Assembly (NCBI GenBank): GCA_002352215.1
Contig: DEIB01000026.1
Coordinates: 62,001 to 126,000 of the forward strand
Length of the DNA stretch: 64,000 bases
Direction of reading: 5' to 3'
From: Chthonomonas sp. UBA2785
GTDB lineage: Bacteria > Armatimonadota > Fimbriimonadia > Fimbriimonadales > Fimbriimonadaceae
Positions 52,798 through 61,308 of the stretch are shown piece by piece. The notes below the pieces were generated by a model, which worked only from the letters and a program-made list of their open reading frames with translations, did no database searches and was not told the DNA's origin. The position numbers were made by a program, and so were the translations under genes. Each line of letters opens with the position of its first letter. The first letter of the stretch is position 1.

Positions 52798-53869
52798 CGG
52801 CTCCTCCGGCCCCGCCGCTGTTCGCATCAATGGCAGCTACGGCGAAGGCGGAGGAGCCCTCTTCCGGACCGTTCTCTCCCTTTCCGCGCTCACCCAGCGC
52901 CCGGTGCAGATTGACCGGATCCGGGGTGGGCTCCGCAAGCCGGGGATGAATGCCGAAGACCTGGCCTTCCTTAAGCTCGTGTGCGATTGCACGCTGACGG
53001 AGATGCCCGAGGTCAATCTGGGCGACGACACGCTGCTACTCGCCCCCCGACGGCTGCCTAAGGGCACCACGACCAGCGTCGACGTGGGCACCTTTGAGAA
53101 GGGCAGCCCGAGCGGGAGTGCGTGCGTGCTCCTCACCGGGATTGCTCCGGTTCTCGGCCGGGCGTTGGGCTACTCCGAGCTCCATCTCGTGGGCGAAACC
53201 CACGGGGCCAACATGATCTCATTCGACGCCATGGAGCGTTCACTCTTTGCCGCGTGGCGGCGCATGGGGCTGGTTTCGATCCCGGTGCTGAAGCGGGCCG
53301 GATTCGGGGCCGGGAACCACGGCGAGATCCTCGCCGATATTGAGCCGGGGCGCATTGAAGGGGTGCACTGGGCTAAGCGGGGGTCAGACATCCATCTCGG
53401 GGCCACGGTCACCTACGGCGAACTCGAAGACGGCATTGCCGAGCGCGCGGGGGCCCGCTTGGAAGCCCAACTTCAAAAGTACGGCGAGAACGTGGACGTT
53501 GAGATCGTGCAAGTGGCCACCCGTGAGCCCGGCATCCACGTGACGGTTTACGCCGATTGCCAGCCCGGGTTTGGCAGCGCCCAGGCCGCCGGCCGACGGG
53601 GCACGCGGATTGAACACGTGGTAGACCAAGCCATGGCGGGCTTTGCCGAGTGGTACGAGAGCGATGCGACGGTGGATATGTTCTTGGCCGATCAGCTATT
53701 GCTTCCTGCGGTGCTGGCGGTGGGCGATAGCACCTTCACCACACCCCAAATCACTCGCCGCCTGCAGACCATGGCGTGGGCGATCAAGCAGTTCATCCCG
53801 ATCCCGATCACCATTCGGGGCACCGAAGGCGGACCGGGCACCATCACCATCCAGCGCGGGTCGGGGTAG
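52766..53869 (+). CDS. RtcA-like RNA 3'-terminal phosphate cyclase family protein (divergent)
   Basis: About 367 residues. The family fold is clear from RINGSYGEGGGALFRTVLSLSA, RGGLRKPGMNAEDLAF, GSACVLLTGIAPVL and LADQLLLPAVLA. Deviations are notable: where E. coli RtcA has its adenylated His (in CHLLTN) this protein has Arg-Arg (residues 331-332, RRLQTMAWA), and the YPAGGG element reads GAGNHG. Activity as a 3'-phosphate cyclase is therefore doubtful, as in the eukaryotic Rcl1 branch. The start is TTG 52766, overlapping the previous gene by 32 bp; an ATG in the longer frame would be implausible, its extra residues being a shadow of the upstream gene. Confidence 0.8.
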   Translation: MNSRSSRTEADGSSGPAAVRINGSYGEGGGALFRTVLSLSALTQRPVQIDRIRGGLRKPGMNAEDLAFLKLVCDCTLTEMPEVNLGDDTLLLAPRRLPKGTTTSVDVGTFEKGSPSGSACVLLTGIAPVLGRALGYSELHLVGETHGANMISFDAMERSLFAAWRRMGLVSIPVLKRAGFGAGNHGEILADIEPGRIEGVHWAKRGSDIHLGATVTYGELEDGIAERAGARLEAQLQKYGENVDVEIVQVATREPGIHVTVYADCQPGFGSAQAAGRRGTRIEHVVDQAMAGFAEWYESDATVDMFLADQLLLPAVLAVGDSTFTTPQITRRLQTMAWAIKQFIPIPITIRGTEGGPGTITIQRGSG

Positions 53870-53872
53870 GGC

Positions 53873-56059
53873 ATGAGGCAAGCCGTCGGAGGCTGGACGG
53901 TGGACTTCGGGGCCGGGCCGCTGCCCTGCGAGATGCCGCACTTGTGGGAAGGCGTGGATGTGCGCTGGGAAGGCCCCGCGATCTACCGCACGAGCCTGAG
54001 CGTGCCGGAAGAGGGCGCGTGGCTGACCTTTGAGCGCACGGCCTACGCGACGGAGTTGTTCTTGAATGGGGAACTCGTGGCCACCCACCACGGCTTGTGG
54101 GACGCGTGGAGCGTGCCGGTGCCAGCGGGCGAACACGAAGTTGAGCTCAAAGTCACCAAGAATGGCGGGCCGAGCTACCCGGTGAAGCAGGTCGCCAGTG
54201 GGTTTTATCCTTACGTCTTTCACACCTGGGGTGGCGTGCCCGGCCGGGTGTTGCTCAGCGTCGCCGAACCCGACTTGGAGCCCCCCGCCGCCGCCCCCCG
54301 TGTGCAGGTGGAGGGCACACACCTGTGGGTGGACGGGAAGCCTTTCTTCATGCAAGGTGTGCTGACCTGGGGGTGGGACCCCACCCTGCCGCACCCCTAC
54401 CCGAGTGAAGAACGGGTGCGGGCGCAGTTCCGGCGATTTAAGTCCGCCGGGTTCAATACCGTCAAATTCTGCCTATGGGTGCCCCCGCACGAGGTACTGG
54501 AGTGGCTGGCCGAAGAGGGCCTGTGGGCGTGGCTCGAGCTGCCCCTCTGGATGCCCAGCGCCGACCCCGAACACCAAGCCGCGATGGCGGACGAGGTCAA
54601 ACGCATCGTGCGGCAATACCGCCGCCACGACCGCATCATCGCATGGACCGTAGGTTGCGAACTGAGCCACGAAACCCCGGCCTCGTTCCGTGCCGACCTG
54701 ACCGAATACGTCAAGGCGACCACCGGTTGCCCGCTGGTAAGAGACAACAGTGGCGGGGCGGAGATGTATGGGGGCGACCCGCGCGAGTACGGCACCTTCG
54801 CGGATTTCCACCCCTATTGCGACGGCCCCTTCTTCGCCAGTGTCCTGCGCAGCCTGCAGCACGGTCCGCGCCCGGCGGTGCCCATCCTGCTGGGCGAAAC
54901 CAACGACTTCGACCACTACCGCGCGCTTGGTTCGTTGCAGGCGAATTCGCCGTTCTGGGCGTCCGCCGACCCCGCCCTCAATGACCAGGGCGTGCGCTGG
55001 CAGTTCGATTTGCCGGAGGTGCTAGCCGGCCCCGTGCCCAGCGCAGAAGAAGAAGCCCGACTGCGCCAGGAGAGCATCCAAAAGGGGCAGTATCTCCGCA
55101 CACGGGTGGCCCGGGAGATGATCGCCACGCCGGACATCGCGGGCTATGTGATCACCGGCGAACGGGACACCGGCATCAGCACGGCCGGGATCGTGGATGA
55201 CCACGACCAGCTGGTCGGCGGGGCCGAGGCATGGCGCGAGCTGAACGCGCCGGTGGTGCTGTTCCCGATTCCTTACCGCTTGCCACCCTGGGTGAATGGC
55301 GGCAACCGCCCGGGTTTCCGCGACCCGTTTTGGCACTTTGCGGGGCAGGTTTCCCTGCAAATCGGCGCCCGCGCCTTAACTCGGGAGCAAGAGGGTCAGA
55401 TGGAGTGGCAAGTGGGCGAGTTCAGCGGCACCTGTGCGCCCGTGCGCCTGGACGCCCTGCAACCCGGCCTCATCGGAGAGATTGTCATCGATCATTTGAG
55501 TCCCGGCTGGTTTCCGGCGTGGTTCCGCTGGGGCGGCGGCGAGTGGCGCACCGAAATCCACGTCGAAGCCCCGCCCGCAGCCCTCAAAGGCGTGACCGTA
55601 CACGACCCCCTCGGCCGGTGGCCGGGTCTCGAAGGGGACGGCGGAGAAATCCTCCTGAGTAGCTCCCTCGATGCCATCACTGTCATGGCCATCGGCGAAG
55701 GTCGCCCGGTTCTCGCTTGTGATCTGGGTGAATCCGCGAACCGCATGCCGTTCTGGCGGGAGTGCATCCAAACCGGGGATTGGCTCTACGAAACGCTGGA
55801 GTCCCCTTGGTCATGGCTGTGGGGCGTGGGCGGGGATGCCACGCTCGACCCCATGTGGGCCAGCGCCGGAGAGTCCCTCATCACCCGCATCGACACCCGC
55901 ACCTACCGCCGCGCCCCCTACCTAGTGCGGCACGGCCAAGCTCTTATCACCACGCTCCGCCCCGAAGGCGGCCTCGGCGATCAACCCCCCGGGCTCAAAC
56001 ACAACCCGGCGGGCTGGCACCTTCTCCGGCGGATGATCGCCACCCTTACGCAGTCTTAG
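53873..56059 (+). CDS. GH2-like glycoside hydrolase
   Basis: A 728-residue protein without an evident signal peptide. Residues about 1-130 form the GH2 sugar-binding jelly roll (YRTSLSVPEEGAWLTFERT, then TELFLNGELVATH); a TIM barrel follows from HLWVDGKPFFMQGVLTWGW, with the candidate nucleophile Glu in LLGETNDF. At the acid/base position the usual Asn-Glu reads Cys-Glu (WTVGCELS). The C-terminal third is beta-rich. It probably cleaves a beta-galactoside, mannoside or glucuronide. It starts 3 nt after the RtcA-like stop and overlaps purM tail to tail. Confidence 0.82.
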   Translation: MRQAVGGWTVDFGAGPLPCEMPHLWEGVDVRWEGPAIYRTSLSVPEEGAWLTFERTAYATELFLNGELVATHHGLWDAWSVPVPAGEHEVELKVTKNGGPSYPVKQVASGFYPYVFHTWGGVPGRVLLSVAEPDLEPPAAAPRVQVEGTHLWVDGKPFFMQGVLTWGWDPTLPHPYPSEERVRAQFRRFKSAGFNTVKFCLWVPPHEVLEWLAEEGLWAWLELPLWMPSADPEHQAAMADEVKRIVRQYRRHDRIIAWTVGCELSHETPASFRADLTEYVKATTGCPLVRDNSGGAEMYGGDPREYGTFADFHPYCDGPFFASVLRSLQHGPRPAVPILLGETNDFDHYRALGSLQANSPFWASADPALNDQGVRWQFDLPEVLAGPVPSAEEEARLRQESIQKGQYLRTRVAREMIATPDIAGYVITGERDTGISTAGIVDDHDQLVGGAEAWRELNAPVVLFPIPYRLPPWVNGGNRPGFRDPFWHFAGQVSLQIGARALTREQEGQMEWQVGEFSGTCAPVRLDALQPGLIGEIVIDHLSPGWFPAWFRWGGGEWRTEIHVEAPPAALKGVTVHDPLGRWPGLEGDGGEILLSSSLDAITVMAIGEGRPVLACDLGESANRMPFWRECIQTGDWLYETLESPWSWLWGVGGDATLDPMWASAGESLITRIDTRTYRRAPYLVRHGQALITTLRPEGGLGDQPPGLKHNPAGWHLLRRMIATLTQS

Positions 56060-57093
56060 ACGATCTGGACGCCACTACCCGGGCGCAGCTCGCCGATGAC
56101 CACGGCTTCTTCGCCGGCCGCCAGCAAGCGTTCGCGCACGTGCGCCGCGTGGCTGGCCGAAACCACCGCCACCATGCCGATGCCCATGTTAAAGGTGCGG
56201 AACATCTCTTGGTGCGAGACTTGGCCGATCTCGGCAATGGCCTGGAACAGGCGCGGCACCGTCCATCGGTCACGGTGGATCAAAGCTTCGACATTGCCGG
56301 GCAGGATGCGCGGCAGGTTGTCTACCAGCCCGCCGCCCGTGATGTGGGCCAGGCCCTTGATGTGCCCTTCGCGCACCAACGGCAGCAAAGAGGCCGCGTA
56401 GCACCGGTGCGGGGCCAGCAGGGCTTCGCCCACCGTTTCCCCCATGCCGCCGGGCAGGGCGTCACGTACCGAAAGCGACTGCACATCGAAGAACGCGCGG
56501 CGGGCCATGGAGTAGCCGTTGGTGTGCAGGCCACTGCTGGCCAGGCCAATCAGCACGTCGCCGGAGTCAATCCCCGGCGAAGGCAGCCGCTGGGCGTCGT
56601 CCACAATGCCGACAATCGCGCCCACCACGTCCACTTCGTCATCGTTGTAAACCCCCGGCATCTCGGCGGTTTCGCCGCCAATGAGCGCGCAGCCCTGGGC
56701 CGCACACGCCGCCGCCGCCCCCGCCACCACTTGCTGAAAGGCGTCCGGCTGCAGCCGCGCACAACCAAAGTAATCGAGGAAGAAGAGCGGCCGCGCGCCT
56801 TGGCAAAGGATGTCGTTGATGCAGTGATTGACGATATCGTGGCCAATGCCGGAGTAATCGCCCACCATCGCCGCGATCTTGGTTTTGGTGCCCACGCCGT
56901 CAATGCTAGAGACCAGCACGGGCCGCTCCATCTCCGGGAAGCGCGCATCGAACAGCGCTCCGAACGAGCCAATGCCGCCAATCACACGGTCGTTGTGGCT
57001 GGCGCGGATGGCGTCCCCGACGTTCTTTAGGGCGGTGGTCGCCGCGTCAATATCCACGCCCGCCTGGGCGTACGTCATCGATTCATCTGCCAT
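56056..57093 (-). CDS. purM: Phosphoribosylformylglycinamidine cyclo-ligase (AIR synthetase)
   Basis: A 345-residue enzyme making aminoimidazole ribotide in purine synthesis. MTYAQAGVDIDAATTAL, LVSSIDGVGTKTKIA, GHDIVNHCINDILCQGARPL and LIGGETAEMPGVY are signature segments. The stop overlaps that of the GH2-like gene. TAACGT lies 8 nt before the ATG. Length is normal. Confidence 0.96.
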   Translation of the reverse strand: MADESMTYAQAGVDIDAATTALKNVGDAIRASHNDRVIGGIGSFGALFDARFPEMERPVLVSSIDGVGTKTKIAAMVGDYSGIGHDIVNHCINDILCQGARPLFFLDYFGCARLQPDAFQQVVAGAAAACAAQGCALIGGETAEMPGVYNDDEVDVVGAIVGIVDDAQRLPSPGIDSGDVLIGLASSGLHTNGYSMARRAFFDVQSLSVRDALPGGMGETVGEALLAPHRCYAASLLPLVREGHIKGLAHITGGGLVDNLPRILPGNVEALIHRDRWTVPRLFQAIAEIGQVSHQEMFRTFNMGIGMVAVVSASHAAHVRERLLAAGEEAVVIGELRPGSGVQIV

Positions 57094-57101
57094 CAGACGG
57101 G

Positions 57102-57107
57102 ACGTTA
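57102..57107 (-). promoter_or_regulatory. -10-like box TAACGT of purM
   Basis: Eight nt before ATG 57093 on the minus strand; weaker than the other examples. Confidence 0.35.
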
Positions 57108-57149
57108 CCCCCCAGCGGCCCCTGTGCCAACGGGTACAACGGAGGGCAC

Positions 57150-57222
57150 GAGTCGGTAGCTCAGTAGGTAGAGCAGCGGCCTTTTAAGCCGCGGGTCCTG
57201 GGTTCGAGCCCCAGCCGGCTCA
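57150..57222 (+). tRNA. tRNA-Lys (anticodon TTT)
   Basis: A 73-nt cloverleaf: acceptor GAGTCGG/CCGGCTC, D arm GCTC..GAGC, anticodon loop CTTTTAA (anticodon TTT), anticodon stem GCGGC/GCCGC, T loop TTCGAGC. The CCA end is not encoded. Its last three bases overlap the stop codon of the convergent FHA gene. Confidence 0.95.
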
Positions 57223-57678
57223 CTCGCTTTTCTCTTCCGCATTCTCCCCGTTAGCGGGTTCTTCAGCGGTTTCATCCGTGGCTTCGGTCGCGTCTTCGTC
57301 GGAGCTCTCTTCTTCGGCAGCGGTAGCCGCGTCGGCCAATTCAAACGCCACTTGCGCCTGGCCAAACGAGATGTGGTCGCCGTCCGCGAGGCTCATGGAG
57401 GTGTCGGGGTCCAGGCGCACCCACTCGCCTTGCTGCTTCATCCAGGTGCCGTTGCTACTGCCCAGGTCTTGCACCGTCCAGCCGTGGTCGCCGCATTCAA
57501 TGCGCGCGTGCTTGCGGCTGACATAGCTGCCGTCCGGGAGGCCACCCAGGTCCACGCCGATGGGGCCGGAATCCGGATCAAAGCGGCCCACCACGGTGGG
57601 CGGATCGAGCGGGAAGACTCCGTCGCTTCCGTCAGCGGGGCGCAGGGCCCTCAAGCGCGCAGCAGGGGATTGGCTCAT
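57220..57678 (-). CDS. FHA-domain protein with acidic tail
   Basis: A 152-residue protein: a forkhead-associated domain over residues about 25-110 (VVGRFD, SRKHARIECGDHGW and DLGSSNGTW), which binds phosphothreonine. A C-terminal tail of about 40 residues is almost all Glu, Asp, Ala and Thr. No kinase is encoded nearby. It starts 1 nt after the symporter stop, so it is co-translated, and its TGA overlaps the 3' end of tRNA-Lys. Confidence 0.9.
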   Translation of the reverse strand: MSQSPAARLRALRPADGSDGVFPLDPPTVVGRFDPDSGPIGVDLGGLPDGSYVSRKHARIECGDHGWTVQDLGSSNGTWMKQQGEWVRLDPDTSMSLADGDHISFGQAQVAFELADAATAAEEESSDEDATEATDETAEEPANGENAEEKSE

Positions 57679-57679
57679 C

Positions 57680-59101
57680 TTAGGTCCTTCGATTGGCGAC
57701 GAATCCGGCCAGCGAACTCGCCACGAGTGCAGGCACGAGAGTACCTAAACCGACGGCCTCCGAACCGATTTGCACGGTGACGTACGGATCGCCTTTCGTC
57801 TGCCCGAAGATGAGCAGGCCAAAGCCCACCACGGAACCGGCGATGAGAGCGGCCAGTTGGGCGCGCCCGGTCCAGGCCTGCGGGCGAAGGTAAGCCAGGG
57901 CTGTGGGCACCAGGAGCGCCCCCACAATGGCGCCCGCCCACAGGTACCAGATGGCGACCACGCTTTGGAGCGAGGCGGCCAGCGCCGCTGCCGCCACCAG
58001 CGCCAAGATCACGCCCGCGCGCATCCATTTGACTTGGGTGGCGTCGTCTTCCGTTTGTCGGAACTTGGCGACGAGGTCGCGGCCAAGGCTCGATCCGCTC
58101 ACCAGGGCGTAGCCGACCCCCGCCGAAAGGATGGTGCCCGCCATACCGACGACGAACATGCCGCGCCAGCCGGGTTCCAGGCCGCTGTTGGCCAAAAGGG
58201 GGAAAAGAGAAAGACCGGGCACCTTCTCGGCGTCCGGCAAACCCGCATTGAGGCGAAGTGCATAGAGAGCACTTGTAATCGAAAGAAAATCGAAAACTAT
58301 CCAGCTCAGCACGCTTAGCCATACGCCTCTATTGGCCGTGCGAGGGTCGTAGGCACTGGCAACGCGTTGGTGGAAGCCAGGGTCGGCGAATGTCCAAGCA
58401 CCCAAGAGGAAAAAGCTGAGAATACCGATTGGTCCCTGATTCCCAGTCCACCGTTCGGTGTTGACCATCGCATCAACCCAAGTTGCGTCAAGAAAGTTTG
58501 CGAAGATCCCCTGAGCGGCGGCAATCCCGAACCCCGTGAACATCAACACGAAGGCCAGCAGCGACACCCGCACGTCGGCCATCAGGCCGCCTTTGTACGT
58601 CAGCGCCCCTACGATCAGCGTACAAACCAAAATCGCCGGCACCAGTCCTCCGCCGAAGATCGCCACCATCAGCACCGCTAGCATGAGAATGTGCGCCGCC
58701 GGAATCCCGAGCAAAAAGAGCAATCCCCCGGCCATCACCGCCGGGCCGCGCCCGCCCGTCGCCAGCAACCGGTCCGGGATGCTGAGCGCATCCTCCGTGC
58801 GCACGCGCCGCGCCATGTAGGCCGCATAGAGCGCCCCAAAGACGTAGTACGGCACCCCGATGAGCAGCCACGTCCCCACGCCGTAGAACGAGACCGACTC
58901 CGCGATGCCCAGGATGCCGCCGTACCAGGTGCACACCAGCGTGGCCACGAAGGCCGGGAGCGTGAGAAGCCGCCCCGCCGAGAGAAACCCGAGCACCCCC
59001 GAACCGGCCCGCGCCGAGAACCCCAGGGCCAGCACCGCCACCACAAAGAGGCCGATGATGATCTGGTCGGGGAGGGTTAGTTGGATTCGTACGACGTCCA
59101 C
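57680..59101 (-). CDS. Sodium:solute symporter family protein
   Basis: A 473-residue protein with about 13 helices. Family features include WYGGILGIAESVSFYG and SAGVGYALVSGSSLGRDL near residue 320. The solute is not identifiable; sugars, prolines and related compounds are common for the family. The start GTG 59101 lies 25 nt inside the thiamine diphosphokinase gene. Confidence 0.88.
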   Translation of the reverse strand: MDVVRIQLTLPDQIIIGLFVVAVLALGFSARAGSGVLGFLSAGRLLTLPAFVATLVCTWYGGILGIAESVSFYGVGTWLLIGVPYYVFGALYAAYMARRVRTEDALSIPDRLLATGGRGPAVMAGGLLFLLGIPAAHILMLAVLMVAIFGGGLVPAILVCTLIVGALTYKGGLMADVRVSLLAFVLMFTGFGIAAAQGIFANFLDATWVDAMVNTERWTGNQGPIGILSFFLLGAWTFADPGFHQRVASAYDPRTANRGVWLSVLSWIVFDFLSITSALYALRLNAGLPDAEKVPGLSLFPLLANSGLEPGWRGMFVVGMAGTILSAGVGYALVSGSSLGRDLVAKFRQTEDDATQVKWMRAGVILALVAAAALAASLQSVVAIWYLWAGAIVGALLVPTALAYLRPQAWTGRAQLAALIAGSVVGFGLLIFGQTKGDPYVTVQIGSEAVGLGTLVPALVASSLAGFVANRRT

Positions 59102-59715
59102 GGGGCATCACCTTCGCGCGACCAGCTCAAATGCGCCAGCCCGGACTCCATTGTGACCCGCACCGGACCCGTCACCTGGTTGCTGAGGGACCCGTGTCCA
59201 TCGGGGCTCAAGGTGGCCCCGGCCAGCGGCCACTGGGTGCCCGCCAAGTACACGCCCCGACACTCAGCCAACGGCAAAAGCGAGAGCTTTCGGCCTGCGG
59301 GGATGTCCAGGGCGATCTCCTCGCCGCCGCGCACCAACCGCCCGGCAAAGCGCCGATAAATCAAGTCCACCGGGTAGCCCGCGCGGGCCACGCTGTGCAG
59401 AGTCCCCAGTACGTGGCCGGGGTCGTCGCCTTCCAGCCCCATCAACGCCAAGCGCGCATGACCGTCGGTGGCGGCCAGGGCCAGCATCTTGTCGGCGTCG
59501 GAGGAGTTCTGATCGGGCACCCGGAGGCACCGTAAATGTGCGGGGGGATCGGGCCAGGAGTCAAAGTCGCCGACCAGGGTAGGTCGGAAGCCTAACTCCA
59601 CCAGCCGAAGGCCCGCCGAATCGGCCGCGTAAAGCGCATCGGCCCCCCGCGCCCAACGTTCAAGTTCGGCCAATGAAAGGTCCCCACCCGCCAGCAATCC
59701 CAGCACCCGGCTCAT
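59077..59715 (-). CDS. Thiamine diphosphokinase
   Basis: A 212-residue protein with the TPK catalytic motif GDFDSWPD (residue about 48) and PDQNSSDADKML, where Asp residues bind ATP/Mg and thiamine. It converts thiamine to thiamine diphosphate. The N-terminal region ADALYAADSAG is typical. ATG 59715 is chosen as the family start. It heads the leftward operon with the symporter and FHA gene. Confidence 0.85.
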   Translation of the reverse strand: MSRVLGLLAGGDLSLAELERWARGADALYAADSAGLRLVELGFRPTLVGDFDSWPDPPAHLRCLRVPDQNSSDADKMLALAATDGHARLALMGLEGDDPGHVLGTLHSVARAGYPVDLIYRRFAGRLVRGGEEIALDIPAGRKLSLLPLAECRGVYLAGTQWPLAGATLSPDGHGSLSNQVTGPVRVTMESGLAHLSWSREGDAPWTSYESN

Positions 59716-59875
59716 TCCTGCTCATTTTGGTGTCATGAGTTCAGATGAAACCGGGCACTGGTCATTTCTTGTGGTGTTTAGGTCAATTCTCGCCAACTTG
59801 AACGCCTTCGCTTCACTTCAAGAGAACTTGTGAATCTTCGCGAAAATTGCGGTGATTCGTGAATCGTTTGGGTGC

Positions 59876-59881
59876 TATGCT
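59876..59881 (+). promoter_or_regulatory. Possible -10 box of dnaA
   Basis: TATGCT, 42 nt before the dnaA ATG; an inverted repeat GATTC-GT-GAATC lies just upstream, over the expected -35 region. The rest of the 207-bp gap shows no canonical DnaA box. Confidence 0.35.
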
Positions 59882-59890
59882 CCGTCTGTG

Positions 59891-59909
59891 GTCGCCCGAG
59901 TGGGGCGAC
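59891..59909 (+). other. Hairpin in the dnaA leader
   Basis: GTCGCCC-GAGTG-GGGCGAC: a perfect 7-bp stem 13 nt before the dnaA ATG and inside the predicted 5' untranslated region. It could affect ribosome access. Confidence 0.55.
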
Positions 59910-59922
59910 TTGAACGCGAGAC

Positions 59923-61302
59923 ATGTCGGACCAGTATTCCTTCGAAGACCAAGGCGATGTTGTGGCTCTCCGAACCGCTTGGCAGCAGGTGATGAGCCGT
60001 GCCCGAAGCGCCTACGGGGAGGTTTCCATCAAGCGATTTCTGGGGTCTTTGGAGCCGGTTCAGTTCGAGGGCGGCGTCACTCGCTTCCGTGCCTCCAGCG
60101 TTTTTGTAGCCGAGTGGGTGCGAGAGAAGTACGGCCGCGATCTGGACTGCTGGATGAGCGAGGCGCTGGGCTCTCCGGTTCGCATCGAAATCGAAGCCGA
60201 GATCCGTGATACGCCCCGGGTGGGGGCGGCTACGGCCACCGCTTCCATCCGCAAAGAGGTGGCGACGCCGGAAACCCCCCGCTTCCAGCGCGACCTCCGG
60301 TACCGATTTGACAACTTCATCGGCGGCAGCAACAATCAGCTCGCCCTCGCCGGCGCGAAGAATGTGGCCTCCGAGCCTGGCCGCCGGTTCAACCCTCTTT
60401 TCATTTATGGCCCCAGCGGTTTGGGCAAAACCCACCTGCTGCACGCCATCGCCAACGAAGTGCTGGACCGTGACCCGCGCTTTCCGGTGCTTTACATCAA
60501 TGCCCAGTCGTTCTTGGAGCAGTTTGTTTTTGCCCTGCAGCACGGGCGGGTTGACGCGTTCCGTCGCTCCCACCGCAACGTGGGCATGTGGCTTCTGGAC
60601 GATATCCAGCTCATCATGGGCAAGGACAAGACGCAGGAAGAGGTGTTCCACACATTTAACTGGCTGTACCAAAACGCCAAGCAGATCGTGTTGTGCTCGG
60701 ATCGCCCGCCGCGCGAGCTGATGTCGTTCAGCGACCGTTTGCGCACCCGCCTCGAATCCGGCTTGGTGGCCGACATCGCCCCGCCGGACACTGAGACCCG
60801 GATCGCCATCCTCCGCATGAAGGCGCAGGAACGTCAAGTTGAGTTCGCCGACGGGGTGGATGAGTACCTGGCCACGCACCTCGCGGGCAGCGTTCGCCGC
60901 CTGGAAGGCGCCCTCATTACCGCGCAAGCCGAGGCGATGGTGCAAGAAAACGTCATCACGCAATCCATGGCCGAGCGAGCCGTGCAAGCCGTGCGCGGCA
61001 CCGTGGGGGGTACCCCGCGCGTGGACCAAATACTGGAGCTCGTCAGCGACTTCTTCGAAGTCAGCGTGGATGAACTCAAGGGCCCCAGCCGCCGAGCGCA
61101 TATCGCCCAGGCTCGCCACATCGCGATCTTCCTCATCAAGCAGATCACCAACGGTTCGTGGAAGCAGATCGGGGTGCAAATGGGGCACCGTGACCACACC
61201 ACAGTGCTGCACGGGTTCCGCAAGATTCACACGCAGATGGACAAGGATCGCGACCTCAACGACACGATCAACAAGCTCATGTCCCGCGCCAACACGCTCT
61301 AA
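59923..61302 (+). CDS. dnaA: Chromosomal replication initiator protein DnaA
   Basis: A 459-residue protein. The N-terminal domain binds DnaB-type partners; the AAA+ domain has Walker A GPSGLGKTH (residues 163-171) and Walker B LLDDIQ; domain IV carries the signature RDHTTVLHGFRKI for DnaA-box binding. dnaN, gyrB and rpmH, common dnaA neighbours, are absent. Translation starts at ATG 59923 with no strong Shine-Dalgarno sequence. Confidence 0.97.
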   Translation: MSDQYSFEDQGDVVALRTAWQQVMSRARSAYGEVSIKRFLGSLEPVQFEGGVTRFRASSVFVAEWVREKYGRDLDCWMSEALGSPVRIEIEAEIRDTPRVGAATATASIRKEVATPETPRFQRDLRYRFDNFIGGSNNQLALAGAKNVASEPGRRFNPLFIYGPSGLGKTHLLHAIANEVLDRDPRFPVLYINAQSFLEQFVFALQHGRVDAFRRSHRNVGMWLLDDIQLIMGKDKTQEEVFHTFNWLYQNAKQIVLCSDRPPRELMSFSDRLRTRLESGLVADIAPPDTETRIAILRMKAQERQVEFADGVDEYLATHLAGSVRRLEGALITAQAEAMVQENVITQSMAERAVQAVRGTVGGTPRVDQILELVSDFFEVSVDELKGPSRRAHIAQARHIAIFLIKQITNGSWKQIGVQMGHRDHTTVLHGFRKIHTQMDKDRDLNDTINKLMSRANTL

Positions 61303-61308
61303 CGCCGC

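Noticed and set aside
53681..53683. Phe before LADQL in the RtcA-like protein as the loss of the catalytic His
   Set aside because: The E. coli enzyme has Tyr there; the catalytic His lies about 25 residues later, where this protein has Arg.
59716..59922. Origin of replication upstream of dnaA
   Set aside because: No cluster of TTATCCACA-like DnaA boxes and no AT-rich unwinding region; position next to dnaA alone is not enough.
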